The translations under genes and the position numbers were made by a program. The notes beneath the pieces are model-generated. The model made no database searches. It saw only the letters and a list, made by a program, of their open reading frames with translations, and had not been told where the DNA came from. A stretch of 64,000 nucleotides of DNA. Origin: CBDBLK01 sp965243145. GTDB taxonomy: Bacteria > Bdellovibrionota > Bacteriovoracia > Bacteriovoracales > Bacteriovoracaceae. Below are positions 8,034-16,301 of this stretch, piece by piece (the first letter of the stretch is position 1; each line of letters begins with the position of its first letter). The stretch covers positions 1,426,001 to 1,490,000 of the forward strand of contig CBDEUB010000002.1 in NCBI GenBank assembly GCA_965243145.1. Reading direction: 5' to 3'.

Positions 8034-8743
8034 GCTTCAACCGCCACCAAACTACAAAAATAATTTTCCAAAGAATCCTTACCTACCAATGTTTTCAATT
8101 GGCCACTAACTTTTAATTGGCCTTTATCCAAAACAGCAATATCGTCACACAATGATTCTATTTCCGCCAAAATATGACTGTTGAGAATCACTGTTTTCCC
8201 CTGGGCCTTCAATTTTTTAAGCAAATTCTTTAAATCCCGAATCCCCACGGGATCAATTCCCGAAAAGGGTTCGTCGAGGAAAAAAAGGCGATGATCTCCC
8301 ATCAACAAAGTGGCCAATCCAACCCTCTGAAGTTGCCCCTTGGAAAGGGCATCCACTCTGCGCGACCTCAAATCGGCAATGCCCAATTCATTCAAGGCCT
8401 CCTCAAGTCTGTCATCCAATTCCTTACCATACAATCCCTTCATCTTGCCAAAAAAATGCAGTGTACCCTCAACGCTATAGTAGGGGAAAAAATAAAATTT
8501 TTCAGGACAATAGGCCACACCAATGCGCGCCTTTTCATTCCTGCTGCTCAAACCGTTGAGGCGAATATGCCCCCGATAATTCATGGTGAGGTTGAGGACG
8601 GCACGAAAAAGTGTCGTTTTACCCGCGCCATTGGGGCCTAAAAGAGCGAAAATTTGGCCTTGGCGAATGTGCAAATTGACACCATCCAAAGCGCAGACTT
8701 CACGGTAATATTTAGACAGTCCTTCAATTTCAACAATCGCCAT
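8030..8743 (-). CDS. ABC transporter ATP-binding protein
   Basis: About 237 residues. Walker A is GPNGAGKTTL near residue 36, the signature is LSKGQLQRVGLA (an LSKGQ variant of LSGGQ), and Walker B is LFFLDEPFSGID, followed by an H-loop in ILNSHILAEIE. This is the DrrA/NosF-like class that pairs with ABC-2 permeases. ATG 8743 is preferred to GTG 8752. It is the first gene of a tight run ATPase-permease-ctaA-CBS with overlaps or one-base gaps. It hydrolyses ATP at the inner face of the cytoplasmic membrane; substrate unknown. Confidence 0.88.
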   Translation of the reverse strand: MAIVEIEGLSKYYREVCALDGVNLHIRQGQIFALLGPNGAGKTTLFRAVLNLTMNYRGHIRLNGLSSRNEKARIGVAYCPEKFYFFPYYSVEGTLHFFGKMKGLYGKELDDRLEEALNELGIADLRSRRVDALSKGQLQRVGLATLLMGDHRLFFLDEPFSGIDPVGIRDLKNLLKKLKAQGKTVILNSHILAEIESLCDDIAVLDKGQLKVSGQLKTLVGKDSLENYFCSLVAVEA

Positions 8744-8768
8744 TTCTGCCACCTGTGCCCGACTTGGA

Positions 8769-9158
8769 TTAAGATTTTTTAAATGGCCTCGGCCGGCGAT
8801 CCCGGTCTATGGCAACATAAGTAAAAAGGCCCTCGGTAACTTTAATAAACTCGGCCGACCATTCCCGCGCAATCCAGGCCTCAACTTTGACTCCTATGGA
8901 AGTTCTCCCCTCCTTAACCAATTTGCAATAACAACACAAAACATCTCCCACAAAAACGGGACGGTGAAAAACCATGGAATCGAGGGCCACGGTGACGGTA
9001 TTCCCTCCGGCATGGCGTTTGGAAAAAATACCTCCAGAAATGTCCATTTGACTCAACAACCATCCGCCAAAAATGTCGCCGCTGGGGTTAGTATCGGCCG
9101 GCATGGCCAAGGCCCTCACCACTAACTCCCCTTTAGGCCCTGTATTTTTCTGCGGCAT
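8769..9158 (-). CDS. acyl-CoA thioesterase, YciA-like hotdog protein
   Basis: 129 residues with the YciA/acyl-CoA hydrolase pattern: VVRALAMPADTNPSGDIFGG, then WLLSQMD near residue 34, and VALDSMVFHRPVFVGDVLCC near 60. The Asp in NPSGDIFGG is the family catalytic residue. It hydrolyses acyl-CoA to free acid and CoA in the cytoplasm. The start is ATG 9158 with a purine-rich AGAAGAGA upstream. It lies 25 bases before the ABC operon on the same strand and may be co-transcribed with it, although no functional link is apparent. Confidence 0.85.
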   Translation of the reverse strand: MPQKNTGPKGELVVRALAMPADTNPSGDIFGGWLLSQMDISGGIFSKRHAGGNTVTVALDSMVFHRPVFVGDVLCCYCKLVKEGRTSIGVKVEAWIAREWSAEFIKVTEGLFTYVAIDRDRRPRPFKKS

Positions 9159-9221
9159 ATTCTCTTCTTAAAAAAGGCCCACTCTTATTAAAGAAGGCCC
9201 GGTTTTACTGCCTTAACTTTG

Positions 9222-9668
9222 TCAGTCCAATCTTTCACAATGCATAACTCTGGTCGGCCATTGGGCAGTATTAAAATCTTCCTCCGCCAGATTGTTTATA
9301 TGGTCAAAACTGGTCACATCAACACCTGTAATGTGAGTTGATTGGGCCAAGACACTTCCCGAATGTTCAAAACTCAGATCGATAACATAGTTGGCCCGCA
9401 GGTGGTAACGCCTCATGCGGTTTTCATCACACACAGTTCTCCATCCGTAAGAATCGACTTCAGCGTCGGCAACCCAATTAAAGGGAATATTGTAGATTGA
9501 CATACGGTAGGTAACGACTTTCTGGTTATCCGTACTTTGCGACCATTCCACAATCGTCCCATTATCACATAAATACTGTCCGGTGAGATCAATACAATTG
9601 GCCACTCCGTCACCTAAAAAGAGAAAGGACGCAAATGCAGAGAAAAGAAATCTAAACTTGACCTTCAT
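9222..9668 (-). CDS. exported protein of unknown function
   Basis: 148 residues starting at ATG 9668, where a Sec signal begins (KVKFRFLFSAFASFLFLGDGVA, then NCIDL). The mature part contains four cysteines (NCID, YLCDNG, TVCDEN, MHCERLD) that could pair in the periplasm, and alternating strand-like segments. The pattern DLTGQYLCDNG resembles small lipocalin-like secreted proteins, but no family can be assigned. An ATG-less extension to 9707 is possible but would sit before the signal peptide. Confidence 0.55.
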   Translation of the reverse strand: MKVKFRFLFSAFASFLFLGDGVANCIDLTGQYLCDNGTIVEWSQSTDNQKVVTYRMSIYNIPFNWVADAEVDSYGWRTVCDENRMRRYHLRANYVIDLSFEHSGSVLAQSTHITGVDVTSFDHINNLAEEDFNTAQWPTRVMHCERLD

Positions 9669-9794
9669 TGATGAGTCTACGATACTAACAAAAATTCTAT
9701 AAAGCAAAATGCTTTTAAAAATTTTAAATAAAATGGGATGGCCGTCTTGTTCGGTTAGTTAATACAGGGCCATACTCTTTTACGGGAGAAAAAT

Positions 9795-10709
9795 ATGCAT
9801 ATTCTTGTAACTGGCGGAACAGGATTTATCGGCACACGCCTATGTAACCGACTGCTAAACTCTGGACATTCTCTCACTCTCACATCCCGCAATATCCAGT
9901 ACGCAAAAAATAAATTTCCCGCAAAAATTGAATGGATCGAATGGAACGCTCTCCAACAAGAATTTCCCGCAGATAAGCTCCCCAACTCCCTCGACGGAAT
10001 AGTCAACCTCATGGGGGAAAATCTCGCCAATAAGCGCTGGAGTTTGGCACAAAAAAATAAATTGAAGGCCAGCCGGATTCAAAGTACACAAAAGCTCATT
10101 TCTGCTCTCACCCAAAAAAATTTTCAACCAAGTTTTTTTATTCAGGCCTCGGCAATAGGTTTTTACCCAGTCAACCAAAGCACTTCCCTCGACGAAAATT
10201 CCCCTAAAGGACAGGATTTTCTCAGTGACCTGTGCTCGGCGTGGGAACAAACCCTAAGTGCTCTTTCCGATTCTGTAAGGAAAGTAGTTCTGCGCATAGG
10301 AGTTGTTTTAGGAACGGAAGGAGGGGCGATGAACAAAATGTTGCTTCCCTTTCGCCTGGGATTAGGTGGCCCAGTGGGAAATGGCCAGCAGATGATGAGT
10401 TGGATTCATCTTGACGACTTGGCCAAAATTATTGAAACGGCGGTTGAAGATTCGTCTTATCGAGGAACCTTTAATGCCGTCTCCCCCCATCCAGTCTCCA
10501 ACCGGGAGTTCACTCAAGCACTGGGCAAAGGCCTGAAACGCCCCACACTGCTCCCCGTCCCCCCTCTGGCCTTGCGATTGATTATGGGAGAAATGGCCGG
10601 CCTGGTTTTAGACGGACAATCCATTTTGCCAAAGGCCTTGGAGCAAAAGAACTTTCCCTTTGATCATCCACACATAGAGGAAGCAGTGGCCCATCTTCTC
10701 CAAAAATAG
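9795..10709 (+). CDS. TIGR01777-type NAD(P)-dependent epimerase
   Basis: 304 residues of the SDR39U1/YfcH group. The N-terminal dinucleotide motif is ILVTGGTGFIGTRL. Family features follow: DGIVNLMGENLANKRWS near residue 67, FIQASAIGFYP near 115, VVLRIGVVLGTEGGA near 163, and the C-terminal region TLLPVPPLALRLIMGEMA that ends these proteins. The substrate is not known for the family. GGGAGA precedes ATG 9795 at good distance. It converges on the unknown gene at 10720. Confidence 0.88.
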   Translation: MHILVTGGTGFIGTRLCNRLLNSGHSLTLTSRNIQYAKNKFPAKIEWIEWNALQQEFPADKLPNSLDGIVNLMGENLANKRWSLAQKNKLKASRIQSTQKLISALTQKNFQPSFFIQASAIGFYPVNQSTSLDENSPKGQDFLSDLCSAWEQTLSALSDSVRKVVLRIGVVLGTEGGAMNKMLLPFRLGLGGPVGNGQQMMSWIHLDDLAKIIETAVEDSSYRGTFNAVSPHPVSNREFTQALGKGLKRPTLLPVPPLALRLIMGEMAGLVLDGQSILPKALEQKNFPFDHPHIEEAVAHLLQK

Positions 10710-10719
10710 CACCTACCTC

Positions 10720-11517
10720 TCAATAGAAATCAATTTCAAAGAGATTCCGGTCGGCCCCCTTCAAAGTGCTGTAGATAAGATTGACTTCGGCGCTGTGATC
10801 AAAATAGGCCTGACAAAAATATTTAATATTCTCCAACCAAGCATGGCCTTCTATATTCCTGCCAAAATAATCCCGGGAATTCTCGTTAGTTTGACAAGAA
10901 AAAACAATTTTACGGTCATTTGAAGATTCTATCTGATAACTGAAATTTCTCTCAACCGCATTAATTTGATAATCCATAAAATTAGAAAAAGACTTGGCAT
11001 TGCCTTTGAATTTACCAAAAAATTTACGGCAATTTTGGGCCGCCAATTCTTCAATCCAAAGATGGCCGAACTTATTATTACAAATCCTCGTGGAGAGTGT
11101 GTCTACAATTTCAGCACTCATATAAGAATTGGACTGTGAAACCAATTTCCTTGACAGTTGAAATGAGGCCAGGATTTCATCAAACTGGTAATCGGTGAGA
11201 CAGGCCTCCATAAAGAGAATCACTTCTGGTCTTGAGCCTTGATTGCCAAGCGCCCGCTGTGAAAAAGCGACATCACCACGAAACTGCCTGGCCAAAGTAT
11301 TCAAACAAACCTGATCCCGTTCGAGTAAATCTTGGGAAAGATTAAAGGTCTTTAACAATTTGAATATCTCGTTGGGAATCAAATGGAGCAGGGAGGGAGC
11401 AGAATACATTCCCGCTATTTCAAAGCTTTGCGCTTCGGAAATTCCCAAGGCCTCGAGGCATTTTTCCCAAGACCGCTGTATTCTCCGCAAATCTACACCT
11501 TGCCGATTTTGCTCCAT
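10720..11517 (-). CDS. unknown cytoplasmic protein
   Basis: 265 residues, no signal peptide, no membrane helix and mostly helical by eye. A strong AGGAGG lies seven bases before ATG 11517, so translation is well supported. I recognise no family. Notable segments are an N-terminal helical part (RRIQRSWEKCLEALG), a middle NKFGHLWIEELAAQNCRKFF, and a C-terminal half with strand-like stretches (YQIESSNDRKIVFSCQ). It stands alone between two convergent or divergent neighbours. Confidence 0.6.
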   Translation of the reverse strand: MEQNRQGVDLRRIQRSWEKCLEALGISEAQSFEIAGMYSAPSLLHLIPNEIFKLLKTFNLSQDLLERDQVCLNTLARQFRGDVAFSQRALGNQGSRPEVILFMEACLTDYQFDEILASFQLSRKLVSQSNSYMSAEIVDTLSTRICNNKFGHLWIEELAAQNCRKFFGKFKGNAKSFSNFMDYQINAVERNFSYQIESSNDRKIVFSCQTNENSRDYFGRNIEGHAWLENIKYFCQAYFDHSAEVNLIYSTLKGADRNLFEIDFY

Positions 11518-11755
11518 TTGAATCCTCCTTTAGCGATACCTGTTTAAAACAAAAAGGTATTTATCCTTCACTTTATGGCCTTTGACCACACACTATTGTG
11601 CGAAACATAAAAAGCATCGTGATTTTTTCATTGAAAAGTTAAGATTTCTTATACGGGTGTCCTTATTTTCCGGTGTGCGAAAACCTAAACTTGGCAATGC
11701 GAAGACAAATTCCTATGATGCCCGTTTTAAAGGCAATGCTCTCGAAGGATTTACT

Positions 11756-12556
11756 GTGTCAAAATCGTCTAACTCTTTTTTTCCCCTCATTTTGGGACTC
11801 GATTTAGAGGGTATTCATCAGGATTTGGCCAATTCCGGCATTAACTTCAAAATCGACCGCATTTCCGAAATTGGCGCTGTCCTGTGGGATTGGAAATTTG
11901 GACAACCCGTTAAAATATTCGATCAACTTATCAACGAACCTGATCGGACAAGTATTAATGAAGAAATTGAGGAATTAACCGGCATTTCGGATCAAATGCT
12001 CAACCAATATGGCCGCAGCAGAGAAGACATTGCTTCCGCTTTGCGCCAACTTAACCAGCTGATCGAACAGGCCGATTTTATCATGGCGCACAATGCTCGC
12101 GAATACGACCGCCCCATGCTGGAGGCCATGTACAAGCGCCACTGCGTCGAACTCCCTCCTAAAATTTGGATTGATAGCGCCACCGACATTGAATACCCCA
12201 AAAAAATCAAATCCCGCGCCATGGCGATGCTGGAACATTCCCACGGATTTATCAACCCTTTCCCCCACCGTGCAGTAACGGATGCTCTGGCCATGCTTAA
12301 AGTGGCCTATCACTACAATGTAGAGAGAATGGTGGCCCTGGCCAAATCTCCTTTAGTCAAGGTGGTGGCCGACTTCAACGCCCCCAATTGGAGGAACCGC
12401 CAGGAAGTTGAGAAATTTAACATCATCAAAAATAAAGTGGCAAAAGGCCGTTTCAAATGGGATCCCGACAAAAAAATCTGGTTTAAAAAAATTCACAAAA
12501 TTTTGCTCGATGAAAAAAATATCGACTTTGATTTTAACTGGTATATCGCCGAGTAG
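11756..12556 (+). CDS. DEDDh-family 3'-5' exonuclease
   Basis: About 266 residues with the RNase T/DnaQ exonuclease fold near the N-terminus. Exo I is LGLDLEGIH (Asp and Glu), exo II includes FIMAHNAREYDRPML, and exo III is HRAVTDALAML (His and Asp). The start chosen is GTG 11756, which has GAAGGA six bases upstream and begins 13 residues before exo I; the open frame extends back to TTG 11582 but that part is unlike the family. The C-terminal 100 residues are lysine-rich with no known domain. The next gene starts on the base after its stop. Substrate (DNA or RNA) is not evident. Confidence 0.8.
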   Translation: MSKSSNSFFPLILGLDLEGIHQDLANSGINFKIDRISEIGAVLWDWKFGQPVKIFDQLINEPDRTSINEEIEELTGISDQMLNQYGRSREDIASALRQLNQLIEQADFIMAHNAREYDRPMLEAMYKRHCVELPPKIWIDSATDIEYPKKIKSRAMAMLEHSHGFINPFPHRAVTDALAMLKVAYHYNVERMVALAKSPLVKVVADFNAPNWRNRQEVEKFNIIKNKVAKGRFKWDPDKKIWFKKIHKILLDEKNIDFDFNWYIAE

Positions 12557-13258
12557 ATGAAAACCATGAAGACCACTGCTTCCCACCCCAAAAAAGAAAG
12601 TCCTCTTCTCAACTTGCTCCTCGATATTGTCATCCCCGCTATGATCCTCTCCAAATTGGCAAAACCGGAATACTTAGGCTTCACCTATGGCCTTATTTTG
12701 GCACTCTCTTTCCCTCTTCTGCACGGCCTCTACGACTTGACACGCAAAAGAAGTGTCCATTTTTTTTCCATTCTGGGACTGGCCAACACCCTCCTGACTG
12801 GGGGAATAGGCCTTTTGGAACTCAACAAATTTTGGATTATCGTCAAGGAGACGGCCATTCCCTTAATCATGGGCCTGGCCATCTTTGTCTCCCAAAAAAC
12901 CCGTTGGCCTTTGGCCACCATGCTTTTAAAACAAATTCTCGACCTCAAAAAAATTAAATTTGAACTTGGCCGCAGAGGCCTCTCAGAAAAACTCGACAAA
13001 CAATTGAGGATGGCCAACCTACTTCTGGGAGGTTCCTGCTTCATAAGTGCCCTCCTCAATTATATTTTGGCCACCATCCTCATTCAGGGAAACCCCGGTT
13101 CGGCCGAATTGGCCTCATCTCTGGCGGATATGCTGAAATACAGTTTTGTGGCCATCGCCGTTCCCATGGCCATGATGATCAGCTTAGTTTTATATCTCTT
13201 TCTTCAATCGGTAAAAAAAGATACCCATTTGGAAATGAGTGAAGTTCTCAGGCAGTAA
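12557..13258 (+). CDS. VC0807-like integral membrane protein
   Basis: 233 residues with about six hydrophobic helices. The opening SPLLNLLLDIVIPAMILSKL and the central LELNKFWIIVKETAIPLIMG resemble the VC0807 family, whose function is unknown. A cytoplasmic loop of charged residues (KQILDLKKIKFELGRRGLSE) separates the two halves. The stop of the exonuclease gene (TAG) is directly followed by ATG 12557, so the two are translationally linked. It should sit in the inner membrane. Confidence 0.7.
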   Translation: MKTMKTTASHPKKESPLLNLLLDIVIPAMILSKLAKPEYLGFTYGLILALSFPLLHGLYDLTRKRSVHFFSILGLANTLLTGGIGLLELNKFWIIVKETAIPLIMGLAIFVSQKTRWPLATMLLKQILDLKKIKFELGRRGLSEKLDKQLRMANLLLGGSCFISALLNYILATILIQGNPGSAELASSLADMLKYSFVAIAVPMAMMISLVLYLFLQSVKKDTHLEMSEVLRQ

Positions 13259-13392
13259 AGTTCAGAATATCCTTAACATTAAGTCGATTATAATTATCTC
13301 TACCCCAATTTATTCCCATGGCCTTAATTCGTGTTAAACTAATGACTGTATAAAATAAGTCTTTCACAAAAATTGGGAACAAGGAGCGTTCA

Positions 13393-13593
13393 ATGAAAAC
13401 ACGGATTTGGTTTTGCATTTTTTTCTTTTCGTTTATCACATCCGCCAATTCAAACCAACCCGCTAAAATCATTCGCCTCTACTCCAACACATCGGGAGGT
13501 TTCGCCGGCCTAAAAGATGACGGTTCGGTGGCCACATGGGGAAATACCAAATACGGCGGGGATTCCTCATCCGTGGCCCATTTGTTTCCATGA
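13393..13593 (+). pseudogene. truncated RCC1-like repeat protein
   Basis: 66 residues: a signal peptide (RIWFCIFFFSFITSANS) then one repeat, FAGLKDDGSVATWGNTKYGG and DSSSVA, before an early stop. That repeat unit normally occurs many times in tandem in exported RCC1/BNR-like proteins, so this is probably the 5' stump of a longer gene. AAGGAG lies seven bases before ATG 13393, so expression signals are intact. The stop overlaps the ATG of the next gene (ATGA at 13590-13593). It could also have settled into being a short leader gene. Confidence 0.6.
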
Positions 13594-14081
13594 TGAAAAA
13601 GTTTTCCCTTGGGGGAATTTACCTAGCGTGTTTTTTGGGCCTTGCTAGCTGTACCCGCCCCGAACCCAAACGCCAAATCGCCGCCAAAAGGGCCAATTTA
13701 AAACGACATTCTCTCGGCCCTGGAGTTTCCCGCGATGCCCTCGAACGCTATCGCCAAATGAGGCGAAAAAATTGGGCCTCTTATACCAGCAAAAGGCCCC
13801 GGCGCAGGTACTACCAAAGCGGCCTAAGGCCCAAGGCCCAAAATTTAGAAAATGCCCCCCCTCTATCTCCAGAACAGCAAAAAGTGCTCAAAATTCAAAC
13901 GGAACAGTACGCCCTCTACTTTTGCATGAAACACCGAAAAAACAAACATTTCGCTAAGCAAAACTCATGCCAACAATACACGCAAAGAGTCATATCCCAT
14001 TGTACGACACGCACAGAAGGGCAATATGGCCATTTTACCCCCCATTGCGTAAAAAATGCCTTGCGCTCTTTTCACCCCTAA
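13590..14081 (+). CDS. putative lipoprotein of unknown function
   Basis: About 163 residues. A lipobox-like LACFLGLASC ends the signal peptide, so a lipid-anchored periplasmic protein is predicted. The mature part is rich in Arg, Lys and Pro (NWASYTSKRPRRRYYQSG), then has a helical C-terminal half with four cysteines (YFCMKH, NSCQQY, SHCTTR, HCVKN). No family recognised. ATG 13590 or 13593 are both possible; the first overlaps the stop of the RCC1-like stump, so the two are translationally coupled. Confidence 0.65.
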   Translation: MMKKFSLGGIYLACFLGLASCTRPEPKRQIAAKRANLKRHSLGPGVSRDALERYRQMRRKNWASYTSKRPRRRYYQSGLRPKAQNLENAPPLSPEQQKVLKIQTEQYALYFCMKHRKNKHFAKQNSCQQYTQRVISHCTTRTEGQYGHFTPHCVKNALRSFHP

Positions 14082-14131
14082 GTTAAGATGGCTTATTTCA
14101 TACTTGGGCCATGATCTCAAAATCGGTAAAC

Positions 14132-14677
14132 ATGAAAAAAAATAGAGTTAGAAAGAAAGAACTTGATAGGGCAATGGATTTTTTGCACAACGATCCCTGG
14201 GGCAAAAGGCTCTTGCGCATTGAAAACACCCTCACTCTCATGCAAAAAGGCATGATTCCCAAGTTCCAAAAGCTGGTCACTAACACTTCCTACGATCTAA
14301 GAGAAATTGTCGATGACAAAAGTTTTGGCGAGGCCATGAACAAGGATCACGAAAGTGAAACCGACCTCATATCCGTATTGAATAATCTCAGCGACAGTCA
14401 GGCCGTCTCCAAAGCAAGATACAACAACTATGCTCTGCAATTCTTTCTCTACCACACCAGTAATTTAGAAGATAACGGCAGACTTTACGGTGCGGCCTTT
14501 GGGCAAATTATTGCCGCCACTTATGCCGCCCTGGGAGTTGATATGTCCGGTTTTCCCGCCGAAATTATCAACCCCATCAAATATCAAGAAACGAAACCGC
14601 CACTCACCGGCAAAGGAAAAATGCCCAAACCGACAAAAGGTTTGGCCAACAAAGCACCCAAAAGAACGAAAAAGTAA
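14132..14677 (+). CDS. unknown protein, paralog of the gene at 3652-4065
   Basis: 181 residues. It matches the paralog in AMDFLHNDPWGKRLLRIENT, LTLMQKGMIPKFQKL and GAAFGQIIAATYAALGVDMS. ATG 14132 is chosen because the paralog starts at the same point; an in-frame ATG at 14111 would add seven residues. Between the shared ends it has an acidic insert (KDHESETDLISVLNNL), and it carries a basic lysine-rich tail (KPTKGLANKAPKRTKK) absent from the other copy. The tail suggests nucleic-acid or membrane-surface contact, but that is a guess. No family recognised. Confidence 0.72.
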   Translation: MKKNRVRKKELDRAMDFLHNDPWGKRLLRIENTLTLMQKGMIPKFQKLVTNTSYDLREIVDDKSFGEAMNKDHESETDLISVLNNLSDSQAVSKARYNNYALQFFLYHTSNLEDNGRLYGAAFGQIIAATYAALGVDMSGFPAEIINPIKYQETKPPLTGKGKMPKPTKGLANKAPKRTKK

Positions 14678-14684
14678 ACGCAGT

Positions 14685-15173
14685 CTACCAAAGAATGCGT
14701 TTCTTGGGAAAATTGCAGTCCTCATGTCTGGGAGATTTCTTGCAGTCAATAACTCCCAATTCTTCAAAAGAAAAGGAAACTCCCCCTCTCTGCCACCAAA
14801 GGACAGAACCTTCGGCCGATTGACAATCACCTACCAAAACTCTTTCACCACTGACCAACAAGAGAATGTCACAAGAAAAACTCTCTTCACTGGAAGACAT
14901 TTCAATATCTATTCCTCGCACTTGGGCGCGAAAATACAATCTCCCGTAAAGGCGATCGTTACTGGCAACCCCTTGAGCAAAGGCCATGACTGCAATAATT
15001 TCGACATTGCTCAAAGTTTGCGCCTCCTCTTCAATCACCTTGGCGAGTGCAATGTGCTGCATGGGTGTGTGCATAGTTGTAATTCGATAGGCCTCCTGAA
15101 ATGGAATCTCCACTGCCAAAGCAGAATACAGGCCCAACAAAACGATCCATTTTGTAAAAAGAACTTTTTTCAT
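14685..15173 (-). CDS. exported protein of unknown function
   Basis: 162 residues. AGAGG lies six bases before ATG 15173, which begins a signal peptide (KKVLFTKWIVLLGLYSALA). The frame is open further upstream to 15221, but those residues would precede the signal. The mature part contains SFSCDILLLVSGERVLVGDC and ends near VIDCKKSPRHEDCNF, so several disulphides are possible. No family recognised. It converges on the paralog gene at 14132 and lies 96 bases past the flgL stop on the same strand. Confidence 0.62.
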   Translation of the reverse strand: MKKVLFTKWIVLLGLYSALAVEIPFQEAYRITTMHTPMQHIALAKVIEEEAQTLSNVEIIAVMAFAQGVASNDRLYGRLYFRAQVRGIDIEMSSSEESFSCDILLLVSGERVLVGDCQSAEGSVLWWQRGGVSFSFEELGVIDCKKSPRHEDCNFPKKRILW

Positions 15174-15269
15174 CTCTTGCCTCTCCCCCGAATTATTCAA
15201 ACCAGGACACTCATGCATCATAATTGGCCCCGCTCGGTTTTGTAAAGATAATTTCTCAAAAAACCAAAA

Positions 15270-16286
15270 TTATTTGAGAAAATTGAGAAGAGATTGGTTG
15301 AGCAATCCCTGGCCGGCCTGATAACTGGCCTGAAGAATATGTTTCTGCCTAGCAATATCGGACACCAATTCGGTCACATCGGCATCTTCAAGGTTAGATT
15401 TGCGAGTCGCTAAATCCACATTGTCCGATTCAAGCATGCGTTGCGAGTTTTCTACCGAATTAATAATGGAACCCACTTGGGTTCTCAAGGTAATGAGGCG
15501 ATCGACGGAATAGTCAAATTTTTCCAGCAGGGATTGAACCAAATCGGCATTATCGCTCTCTAATGCAGAAATGAGCTGGTCGAGTTGGTAAAACAGGCCA
15601 TGGGAGTTTTGAAATCCCTTTCCCTCTTCGGGAATCGAGGCCAAATCCCGCGAGAGACTGGGTATCAAACTTTCCCCGGGCGGTTTTGATTCCTGGGCCT
15701 TGAATTGCATATCCTGCACACGCGCCCGCACGGGTTCTTTAACGGAAGAAAAAACCTCTTGGCCATGCAAATTGATGGGAATAAAAAAATCTTTGGACAC
15801 TTCCAAATTCATTTTACCGCGATCTCCTCGATACTCTCCAGAATCGTGAAAGGGCCTTTCCAAAGATTTAGCGCCACTAAAAATATACCTTTGGCCAAGG
15901 CGTTTATTGGAAATCGCCAACGCCTGGTTGCGCAACTGTTGAACCTCATAAGCGACATTTTTGCGTGTTTCGGCGTTGTACAAATCAGAGGCCTGGGCAA
16001 TGGCAATTTCTTTGGCCTTCACCATAATATCAGTGAGTTGCTCCAGGGATTTTTCAGTTATGTTGAGTTGAAGTTTGGCCTGTTCAATGTTGCGGAGATA
16101 CTGACTGTTATCATGCAGTCTGGAATTTATGGTGAGCAGTTCAACATTGCTACTGGGGTCATCCGAGGGACGATTGATATTTTTGAGAGTTGTTCCCTGA
16201 AGCTGCAATTCTTCTAATTTGCTCTTATTTTTGTTGAGGCCATAGCGAAGAATCCCTTGTGATGAATTTTCAGAAACCCTGGTCAT
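15270..16286 (-). CDS. flgL: flagellar hook-associated protein 3 (hook-filament junction)
   Basis: 338 residues with conserved flagellin-like ends: N-terminal LQGTTLKNINRPSDDPSS near residue 33 and NIEQAKLQLNITEKSLEQLT near 62, and C-terminal NLEDADVTELVSDIARQKHI. FlgL forms the second junction ring between hook and filament and is exported through the flagellar type III system, so it lacks a signal peptide. It is the last gene of the flg operon, 15 bases after flgK. Full length and intact. Confidence 0.93.
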   Translation of the reverse strand: MTRVSENSSQGILRYGLNKNKSKLEELQLQGTTLKNINRPSDDPSSNVELLTINSRLHDNSQYLRNIEQAKLQLNITEKSLEQLTDIMVKAKEIAIAQASDLYNAETRKNVAYEVQQLRNQALAISNKRLGQRYIFSGAKSLERPFHDSGEYRGDRGKMNLEVSKDFFIPINLHGQEVFSSVKEPVRARVQDMQFKAQESKPPGESLIPSLSRDLASIPEEGKGFQNSHGLFYQLDQLISALESDNADLVQSLLEKFDYSVDRLITLRTQVGSIINSVENSQRMLESDNVDLATRKSNLEDADVTELVSDIARQKHILQASYQAGQGLLNQSLLNFLK

Positions 16287-16301
16287 AACAATCCCCGCCT
16301 T

